DNA of 64,000 nt from Streptomyces sp. Sge12 (GTDB taxonomy: Bacteria; Actinomycetota; Actinomycetes; Streptomycetales; Streptomycetaceae). The translations under genes were made by a program, and so were the position numbers. Below, one piece after another: positions 58,575-64,000 of the stretch. The notes under the pieces were generated by a model. The model was given only the letters and a program-made list of their open reading frames with translations. It was not told the DNA's origin and ran no database searches. Where the stretch lies: NCBI RefSeq assembly GCF_002080455.1, contig NZ_CP020555.1:4483501-4547500 (forward strand). The letters are read 5' to 3'. Position 1 is the first letter of the stretch. Each line of letters begins with the position of its first letter.

Positions 58575-59726
58575 TCAGCTCCTCAGCAGGATGGCGGACG
58601 TCGGTACTCCCTCGCCGGCGGTCACCAGGCAGGTCGCGGCGTCGGGCACCTGGGAGGTGGAGACGCCGCGCAGCTGCTTGACGCCTTCGTTGATCAGGTT
58701 GAAGCCGTGCACGTACGCCTCGGACAGACCGCCGCCGCCGGTGTTGAGGGGGAGCCGGCCGCCCATCTCCAGTGCGCCGCCCTCTGTGAAGGCGGCGCCC
58801 TCGCCGCGCCCGCAGAAGCCGTAGCCCTCCAGCGAGAGCGGGATCAGCGGGGTGAAGGCGTCGTAGATCTGGGCGACGTCCACGTCCTGGGGCCCGAAGT
58901 CGGCCTGCTTCCACAGGTGGCGGGCGGCGGTCCAGGCGGGGCCGGACAGGGGGTCGTCGTTCCAGTAGTTGACCATGCCGTGGTGCTGGGCGGGCAGGCC
59001 CTGGGCGACGGAGTGCACGTAGACGGGCTTGTGGCGGCAGTCGCGGGCGCGCTCGGCGGAGACGATCACGCAGGCCAGGGCCCCGTCGGTCTCCAGGCAG
59101 TTGTCGAAGAGGCAGAGCGGGTCGCTGATCAGGCGGGAGGTCATGTACATCTCGCGGGTCAGCGGGCGTTCGTACATCATCGCCGCCGGGTTGGCGTTGG
59201 CCCGGTTGCGGCAGGCCATGGCGACGTTGAAGAGGTGGTCGCGGGTGGCGCCGTACTCGTGCATGTAGCGGCGGGCGAGCATGCCGATCTCGTCGGCGGG
59301 CCGCAGCAGGCCGAAGGGCCTGGTCCACTGGCCGGGGGTGGGCAGCTGGACGGCGGTGTTCTTCCAGGGGCGGGGGCCCGAGCCGCGTTTGCGGGAGCGC
59401 CAGGCGACGCCGACGGTGGCCTGACCGGTGGCGACGGCGGAGGCGAGGTGGCCGACGGTGGCGCAGGAACCGCCGCCGCCGTAGCCGATCTTGGAGAAGA
59501 AGGTGACGTCGCCGGCGCCGATGGCCTTGGCGACCTCGACCTCGTCGGTCTCCTCCATGGTGTAGGAGGCGAAGGCGTCGACCTCGGACGGCTCGATGCC
59601 GGCGTCGGCGAGGGCCGCCAGGATGGCCCGGCAGGCCAACTCTTTTTCGGACTGCGGCAGTTGTTTGGCGAAGGCGGTCTGCCCGATACCGACTATCGCT
59701 GTCGTGTCCTTGAGCGTTGCCGCCAT
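58575..59726 (-). CDS. Lipid-transfer-type thiolase-fold enzyme, probable retro-aldolase
   Basis: The 383-residue thiolase-fold protein has TAIVGIGQTAFAKQLPQSE at the start. FFSKIGYGGGGSCATVGHLASA (about residues 80-101) stands where the nucleophilic Cys loop lies, DVDVAQIYDAFTPLIPLSLEGYGFC follows (about 274-298), and GGGGLSEAYVHGFNLINE (about 332-349) has Tyr-Val-His-Gly in place of the thiolase GHP(x)G. That pattern fits Ltp2-like retro-aldolases that use tyrosines and cleave steroid side-chain CoA thioesters. The ATG at 59726 has GGAGG 5 bases upstream. It leads an operon with DUF35 and a hydratase. Confidence 0.87.
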   Translation of the reverse strand: MAATLKDTTAIVGIGQTAFAKQLPQSEKELACRAILAALADAGIEPSEVDAFASYTMEETDEVEVAKAIGAGDVTFFSKIGYGGGGSCATVGHLASAVATGQATVGVAWRSRKRGSGPRPWKNTAVQLPTPGQWTRPFGLLRPADEIGMLARRYMHEYGATRDHLFNVAMACRNRANANPAAMMYERPLTREMYMTSRLISDPLCLFDNCLETDGALACVIVSAERARDCRHKPVYVHSVAQGLPAQHHGMVNYWNDDPLSGPAWTAARHLWKQADFGPQDVDVAQIYDAFTPLIPLSLEGYGFCGRGEGAAFTEGGALEMGGRLPLNTGGGGLSEAYVHGFNLINEGVKQLRGVSTSQVPDAATCLVTAGEGVPTSAILLRS

Positions 59727-59777
59727 CGCCACCTCCGGGGTGCGCCAGTACTGACAGCCGCGAAGGCTACAGCTAAT

Positions 59778-59792
59778 CTGACGGATAGTCAG
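59778..59792. promoter_or_regulatory. Palindromic operator CTGACGGATAGTCAG
   Basis: A perfect dyad, identical to the site at 22090-22104. It lies between the divergent thiolase operon and the FadD3-like ligase gene, 28 bases before the ligase start. Confidence 0.78.
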
Positions 59793-59820
59793 CTACTGGG
59801 TCTGCGGGAAGGTGGCACGC

Positions 59821-61503
59821 ATGGGCGACCACGGGCGCGAGAACGTGGGCGAAGACCTGCGCCGGGAGCCGGGCGGGGAGCCGGAAGGGCAGCCGGGCGG
59901 CGGCCTTCGCGGGGACCTCCGCTGGGGCAGCATCGGCGGGCTCGTCCGGGCGGCAGCGGCACAGTACGCCGACCGGGAGGCCGTCGTCGACGGCCGCGCC
60001 CGGATCAGTTACACGCAGCTCGGCGAACGCGTCGAGCGGGCCGCCGCCGCCTGCATCGCCGCGGGCATCGAGCCCGGCGACCGGGTCGCCGTCTGGGCCC
60101 CCAACACCCTGGAGTGGATCGTCTCCGCCCTCGGCGCCGTCTCCGCGGGCGCGGTGCTCGTCCCCCTCAACACCCGTTTCAAGGGCGCGGAGGCCGCGTA
60201 CGTCCTGGAGCGCAGCCGGGCCAGGCTGCTGTTCGTCACCGGCACCTTCCTCGGCACCTCCTACGTCGCCTCCCTGCGCCGCGCGGCCGCCGAGGGCCCG
60301 GGCGGCGGCCCGCTGCCCGGACTCCCGCACCTGGAACAGGTCGTCGTCCTCTCCGACGACGCCCCCGACTCCTTCCGCACCTGGAAGGACTTCCTCACGG
60401 GCGGGGACGGCGTACCGGCCGCGGCGGTCCGCGAACGCGCCGGGGCCATCCGCCCCGAAGACCCCTCCGACATCATCTTCACCTCCGGCACCACCGGCAG
60501 CCCCAAGGGCGCCGTCATCACCCACGCCCAGTCCCTGCGCTGCTACGACGTGTGGAGCGAGCTCGCCGGCCTGCGCGAGGGCGACCGCTACCTGATCGTG
60601 AACCCCTTCTTCCACACCTTCGGCTACAAGGCCGGGATCATCGCCTGCCTGATGCGCGGGGCCACGATGGTCCCGCAGCCCGTGTTCAACGTGGACACCG
60701 TCCTCGCGAACGTCGCCGCCGAACGGATCTCCGTACTCCCCGGTCCGCCCACCCTCCACCAGTCGCTCCTCGACCACCCCCAGCGCAAGCACCACGACCT
60801 CTCCGCCCTGCGCCTGGTCGTCACCGGCGCGGCCGTGGTCCCGCTGCGGCTCGTCGAGCGGCTGCGCGGCGAGCTGCACATCGGGGTCGTCCTCACGGCG
60901 TACGGGCTCTCGGAGGCCAGCGGCATCGTCACCATGTGCCGCCGGGGCGACCCCGCGCAGATCATCGCCTCGACCTCCGGCCGGGCCGTCCCCGACACGG
61001 AGGTGGAGATCCGCGACGCGGACGGGCGCCCGCAGCCGCCCGGGCAGGCGGGCGAGATCGTGGTCCGCGGCCACCACGTCATGCAGGGCTACTTCGAGGA
61101 CCCCGAGGAGACCGCCCGGGCGATCACCCCGGAGGGCTGGCTGCACACCGGCGACGTGGGGGTCCTGGACGAGGACGGCAACCTGCGCATCACCGACCGG
61201 ATCAAGGACATGTTCATCGTCGGCGGCTTCAACGCCTACCCCGCCGAGATCGAGCAACTCCTCGGCCTGCACCCGGACATCGCGGACGTCGCGGTGATCG
61301 GCGTCCCGGACCCCCGCCTGGGCGAGGTCGGCAAGGCCTACGCGGTCCGCCGCCCCGGCTCCACGGTGACCGCCGACGACCTGATCGCCTGGTCCCGCCG
61401 TGAGATGGCCAACTACAAGGTCCCGCGCGCGGTGGAGTTCGTGACGGAACTCCCCCGCAACGCCAGCGGCAAGATCCTCAAGCGCGAACTGCGCGCCTCC
61501 TGA
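59821..61503 (+). CDS. FadD3-like AMP-forming acyl-CoA ligase
   Basis: The 560-residue ANL enzyme has IIFTSGTTGSPKGAVITHAQ (A3, about residues 217-236), NPFFHTFGYKAGIIACLM (about 261-278, very like FadD3), VLTAYGLSEASGIV (A5), GWLHTGDVGVLDEDG (A7), DRIKDMFIVGGFNAYPAEIE (A8) and catalytic Lys in NASGKILKRELR. FadD3 of mycobacteria and rhodococci activates the steroid CD-ring propionate HIP; whether this protein does so is unknown. The first 30 residues are a Gly/Glu/Arg-rich extension. The ATG at 59821 has GGAAGG upstream; a GTG at 59812 is possible. Confidence 0.88.
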   Translation: MGDHGRENVGEDLRREPGGEPEGQPGGGLRGDLRWGSIGGLVRAAAAQYADREAVVDGRARISYTQLGERVERAAAACIAAGIEPGDRVAVWAPNTLEWIVSALGAVSAGAVLVPLNTRFKGAEAAYVLERSRARLLFVTGTFLGTSYVASLRRAAAEGPGGGPLPGLPHLEQVVVLSDDAPDSFRTWKDFLTGGDGVPAAAVRERAGAIRPEDPSDIIFTSGTTGSPKGAVITHAQSLRCYDVWSELAGLREGDRYLIVNPFFHTFGYKAGIIACLMRGATMVPQPVFNVDTVLANVAAERISVLPGPPTLHQSLLDHPQRKHHDLSALRLVVTGAAVVPLRLVERLRGELHIGVVLTAYGLSEASGIVTMCRRGDPAQIIASTSGRAVPDTEVEIRDADGRPQPPGQAGEIVVRGHHVMQGYFEDPEETARAITPEGWLHTGDVGVLDEDGNLRITDRIKDMFIVGGFNAYPAEIEQLLGLHPDIADVAVIGVPDPRLGEVGKAYAVRRPGSTVTADDLIAWSRREMANYKVPRAVEFVTELPRNASGKILKRELRAS

Positions 61504-61511
61504 GGCCGTCC

Positions 61512-61533
61512 GGCCCGGGCGCCCGCCCGGGCC
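61512..61533. terminator. Bidirectional hairpin terminator
   Basis: A 10-bp perfect stem (GGCCCGGGCG) with a 2-base loop starts 8 bases after the ligase stop codon and precedes the convergent LppU-like gene. Confidence 0.8.
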
Positions 61534-61550
61534 GCCCGGACCGGACCCGC

Positions 61551-62402
61551 TCAGCGGGCGTACGAGCCGATGCCGACCAGGCAGTACACGTACTGGTTGA
61601 GGACGATGGAGCCGCGCATGTAGCGGTAGGAGAAGGCATACTGGGTCTTGGGGTTGTCGTTGCAGCTGTCCAGGTCCGCGGTACCGGGAATGCTCTCGAT
61701 CACCCGGTAGTGCGCGTCGGACGCCGAGCAGGGCACCTCCGAGACGCCACTGACGCTGCGCGGCGTCGTCGAGTCCGGCAGCTGGCCGTTCAGGCAGGTG
61801 CCCCGGTCGAACGGGCTGGGCTCCGGGCTCGCCTCGGGGCTCGCCTCGGCGCTCGCTTCGGGGCTGTACGACGCCGTGGCGGCGCCGGGGACCGACGACC
61901 CGGACGAGGGGGAGCCGGAAGGGTCGTAGGAGGCAGTAGGCGAGGGCGTCCAGGAGGACGACCCGGTGGGCGTGGCCCCGGCGGCGGACTTGCCGTCACG
62001 GCCGTCGTCGTCGCCGTCGGCCAGCACGAAGAAGCCGAGGACCAGCGCCGCGGCGACGGCGAGCGCCACCAGACAGCCGCGCCCGCCGACCCCCCGCGCG
62101 GGCCCCGCAGGGGGCGCGGGCGCCGTCGCACCCGCCCCGGCCGGGAAGGCGGCCGTGGTCGCGGTCGGCGGCGTGACCCCGCCGGCCCCCGCGATCCAGG
62201 CCGCGCCCGCCCCGGTCACGTGGACGCGCAGCAGGACTTCCCCGGCCCCGACGCGGACCCGGACGAGATCCCCGTGCCGGCAGGACGGTATGCGCAGGCG
62301 GACCGTGCCCGTCGGCAGCTCCACGGGGAGGATCACACCGTAGGTCGCCTGCTGCGGGGTGAGGGTGATGAGCATTTCCTGTGACGACACCGGCTGCTCC
62401 AT
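61551..62402 (-). CDS. LppU/SCO3897-like membrane protein with N-terminal beta domain
   Basis: A protein of about 283 residues. The N-terminal cytoplasmic segment (about residues 10-65, LITLTPQQATYGVILPVELPTGTVRLRIPSCRHGDLVRVRV) resembles the substrate-binding domain of DnaJ. A Pro/Ala linker, one transmembrane helix (GCLVALAVAAALVLGFFVLAD, about 108-128) and a Ser/Pro/Glu stalk with SPEASAEASPEASPEPSP repeats follow. The extracytoplasmic Cys domain has CLNGQLPDS, VPCSASDAHYRVIES, DSCNDN and YVYCLVG. It is related to the 29160 product. Start ATG 62402 (MEQPVSS). Function unknown. Confidence 0.75.
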   Translation of the reverse strand: MEQPVSSQEMLITLTPQQATYGVILPVELPTGTVRLRIPSCRHGDLVRVRVGAGEVLLRVHVTGAGAAWIAGAGGVTPPTATTAAFPAGAGATAPAPPAGPARGVGGRGCLVALAVAAALVLGFFVLADGDDDGRDGKSAAGATPTGSSSWTPSPTASYDPSGSPSSGSSVPGAATASYSPEASAEASPEASPEPSPFDRGTCLNGQLPDSTTPRSVSGVSEVPCSASDAHYRVIESIPGTADLDSCNDNPKTQYAFSYRYMRGSIVLNQYVYCLVGIGSYAR

Positions 62403-62510
62403 GGAGTGAGGGAGGTGCGCAGGCTGCTGACGGTTCCTCACGGATTGTGCACGGTGTCCCGCCGGTGACGCAGCCGTTCCGCCAAGCCCCGGCAGCGGCG
62501 GCCCGCGGCT

Positions 62511-63242
62511 TCAGGTGCGGCGGGCCAGGACCAGCCGCCAGCGCGGGGCACCGTCGGGCTGTCGGCCGAAGTGCTCCAGCGGGAGGGTCTCCACCGTGAA
62601 GCCGGCCGCCCGCAGGTCCGTGCGGACGCCGCTCAGGGGGAAGGTGCGGTAGTACATGACGAACGGGGGACGCCACACCGCGTTGCGGACCCGCATCGCC
62701 GCGTCGAAGCCCGTCGTCGCCCACCACAGCGAGGAGCCGAGCGGGAGCGGTGCGCCGATCGGGAAGGCGAAGACGCCGCCCTCGCGCAGGGCGGCGCGGA
62801 CCCCGGCGAAGAGCGCCGGGCGCTCCGAGGGGAGGAAGTGGCCGAAGGCGCCGAAGCTGACCGCCAGGTCGTACGCCCCGTCCAGGTCGGGCGGCAGGGC
62901 CCGCGCGTCGGCCCGTACGAAGTCCACGCGCCCGGCGTCCGCGCCGTACCGGCGCTCGGCCTGCGCCAGCATGCCCGCGCTGAGGTCGACGCCGGTCACG
63001 CGGCCCCGGCACAGCCTGCGCAGCATGTCGATCCCCGCGCCCGTGCCGCAGCACACGTCCAGGCCGGCGTCGAAACCGCCCTCCACCTGGGCGAGGGTCT
63101 CCTCGACGGCGTCGAGCATGCGGTCCGGGGTACGGAAGGGGGTGTGGTCGAACTTCGGCGCGAGGAGGTCGTACCCCCGCTCCACCGAGGAGAGGCCCTG
63201 CACTGCCAGTTCGCGGACGCTCGGCCCGAGGGAGGAGAACAC
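62511..63242 (-). CDS. Class I SAM-dependent methyltransferase
   Basis: The 243-residue Rossmann methyltransferase has motif I GLDVCCGTGAGIDMLRRLC (about residues 60-78), the acidic loop VTGVDLSAGMLAQAERRYG (about 83-101), motif DFVRADARALPPDL and DLAVSFGAFGHFLPSERPALFAGV (about 124-147). The substrate is unknown. Start GTG at 63242. It lies downstream of afsS on the same strand, 162 bases apart. Confidence 0.85.
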   Translation of the reverse strand: MFSSLGPSVRELAVQGLSSVERGYDLLAPKFDHTPFRTPDRMLDAVEETLAQVEGGFDAGLDVCCGTGAGIDMLRRLCRGRVTGVDLSAGMLAQAERRYGADAGRVDFVRADARALPPDLDGAYDLAVSFGAFGHFLPSERPALFAGVRAALREGGVFAFPIGAPLPLGSSLWWATTGFDAAMRVRNAVWRPPFVMYYRTFPLSGVRTDLRAAGFTVETLPLEHFGRQPDGAPRWRLVLARRT

Positions 63243-63404
63243 GCCCCCAGCCTATGCCGCCACCGGGCCCCGGCCCGGGCGCACGCGTGCGGCGGTCGCG
63301 GTGGCTCCCCCTCCGGGCCACCGCGACCGCCGTTCCCCCGTGGGGATCCCCCCGTGGATCCCCGTCGTCCCCCGTGGATCCCCCCCCCGTACGTCGTGCG
63401 CGTG

Positions 63405-63599
63405 CTACGGACGCGGGCCGGACGCGTGGTTGTCCAGCGTCTGGATCTCTTCGTCCGCGGTGGTACCGGCGACCGGAGCCGGAGCCGGCTCCTTCTCGAG
63501 CGGCTTGATCTCGATGCCCGAAGCGTGGTTGTCCAGCGTCTCGATCTCGACGCCCGAGGCGTGGTTGTCGAGCGGCTTGAGGTTCTCGTTCGTCGTCAT
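63405..63599 (-). CDS. afsS: AfsS-like small global regulator with DNHASG repeats
   Basis: The 64-residue protein contains three copies of a LDNHASG motif (about residues 10-16, 22-28 and 55-61). S. coelicolor AfsS (AfsR2 in S. lividans) is a 63-residue protein with three T-x2-D-N-H-M-P repeats, located directly downstream of afsR; length, repeat number and position all agree, with ASG replacing MP. AfsS raises transcription of antibiotic cluster activators by an unknown mechanism. The ATG at 63599 has AGGAGA 5 bases upstream. SARP-type direct repeats lie in its promoter. Confidence 0.75.
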   Translation of the reverse strand: MTTNENLKPLDNHASGVEIETLDNHASGIEIKPLEKEPAPAPVAGTTADEEIQTLDNHASGPRP

Positions 63600-63713
63600 C
63601 GGTTCTCCTGATGGGTGGGTAGGGCTGGGCCCGTTCGGCGATTCCCCCGATGACCGCCGAACGGGTAGTCCACCAACCGGCCCGAGCGCCCCCCGACGCG
63701 CCGGGTCGATGCA

Positions 63714-63749
63714 CCTATCGTGTCGGACGGCGATAAACGAACGATGAAC
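63714..63749 (-). promoter_or_regulatory. Putative AfsR/SARP box and -10 of the afsS promoter
   Basis: On the minus strand, heptamers GTTCATC (63749-63743) and GTTTATC (63738-63732) are direct repeats spaced 11 bp, the spacing of SARP binding sites. A related GTTGAAC lies 12 bp further upstream. GATAGG (63719-63714) is a possible -10. AfsR is known to activate afsS from such repeats at the -35 region. Confidence 0.55.
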
Positions 63750-63776
63750 GCCTCGTTCAACGGGCGTCCCCGCAGC

Positions 63777-64000
63777 TCAGGCGGCGATCTCCGCCGCCAG
63801 CAGGGCCTGCACCTCGCCCAGTTCGGCCGACCTCAGCTGCTTGAACACGGTCTCCGCGTCCCGCCAGCAGGCCCGCGCCCGGTCCGTCTGCCCCAGCCGC
63901 CGCAGCGCCTTGCCGAGCACCGTCAGCACCGTCGCCCGCCGCCACTCGCCGCCGATGCCGCGCAGGGCGATGGCCTGCTCGGCGTGCGAGGCGGCCAGCG
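63777..64000 (-). CDS. afsR: 3' end of a probable AfsR-type SARP/TPR regulator (cut by window edge)
   Basis: The minus strand reads LAASHAEQAIALRGIGGEWR, then RATVLTVLGKALRRLGQTDR, then ARACWRDAETVFKQLRSAEL and GEVQALLAAEIAA before a TGA at 63777-63779. These are C-terminal tetratricopeptide-like helices typical of AfsR and related SARP-NB-ARC-TPR regulators. The AfsS-like gene just downstream on the same strand makes afsR the best identity; the DNA-binding and ATPase domains lie outside the window. Confidence 0.65.
   Translation of the reverse strand, partial: LAASHAEQAIALRGIGGEWRRATVLTVLGKALRRLGQTDRARACWRDAETVFKQLRSAELGEVQALLAAEIAA

Noticed and set aside
20519..61503. The enzyme-rich region as an antibiotic biosynthetic gene cluster
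   Set aside because: There are no polyketide synthase, peptide synthetase, terpene cyclase or tailoring/resistance sets; the families are those of CoA-ester degradation.

Overview
The window is high-GC chromosomal DNA of a Streptomyces. GC-rich codon use, GTG starts, and close matches to well-known Streptomyces genes (pdxH, dmdR1, purU, afsK, afsS and the tail of an AfsR-type regulator) support this. I recognise most of the gene order up to afsK as the conserved core arm of Streptomyces chromosomes (the pdxH to afsK/afsR neighbourhood of S. coelicolor). A large acyl-CoA catabolic gene set is threaded into it.

Layout. 1-19 kb is housekeeping and regulation: a citrate synthase-like gene (cut by the window edge), pdxH, a PAS protein, a SIS-domain protein, the iron regulator dmdR1 and an alpha/beta hydrolase carrying a TTA codon. 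An ABC exporter pair, a small primase-polymerase domain protein, an HTH-TPR regulator, a repeat-rich membrane protein and a branched-chain-type solute-binding lipoprotein follow. The section ends with purU, an EF-hand protein, and a sigma factor overlapping a zinc-finger/maleylpyruvate isomerase-like partner. 19-48 kb and 57-61.5 kb hold six gene groups for CoA-ester degradation: two AMP-forming acyl-CoA ligases (one FadD3-like), an ADP-forming acyl-CoA ligase, four acyl-CoA dehydrogenases, two enoyl-CoA hydratases, two lipid-transfer-type thiolases, two DUF35 proteins, a short-chain and a medium-chain dehydrogenase, an amidohydrolase, a cyclase, a flavin monooxygenase, a flavin reductase, DoxX and a deazaflavin-type nitroreductase. 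48-57 kb has a TetR regulator, a glyoxalase-fold protein, afsK, a cyclophilin and a secreted-protein/hydrolase/lipoprotein operon. 61.5-64 kb has an LppU-like protein, a methyltransferase, afsS and the 3' end of a probable afsR.

Main finding. Each catabolic group carries, upstream of its promoters, a 15-bp palindrome of the form CTGAC-N5-GTCAG. I count ten clear copies (two of them with one altered half-site base), plus a one-mismatch copy that overlaps the start codon of the TetR gene at 48.9 kb. None lies upstream of the housekeeping genes in between. This ties about twenty dispersed genes into one probable regulon controlled by that TetR protein. The gene families (FadD3-like ligase, thiolase without nucleophilic cysteine plus DUF35 partner, paired heteromeric-type acyl-CoA dehydrogenases, HsaB-like flavin reductase) resemble actinobacterial steroid or polycyclic side-chain and ring degradation, but the true substrate is not visible.

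Other non-coding structure: two 168-bp miniature inverted-repeat elements inserted exactly at CTAG sequences that form the stop codons of the adjacent genes; a 1.2-kb intergenic inverted repeat at 43.3-44.5 kb with nested palindromes and about 65-bp tandem units, with a third diverged copy at 19.1 kb; and several strong bidirectional hairpin terminators.
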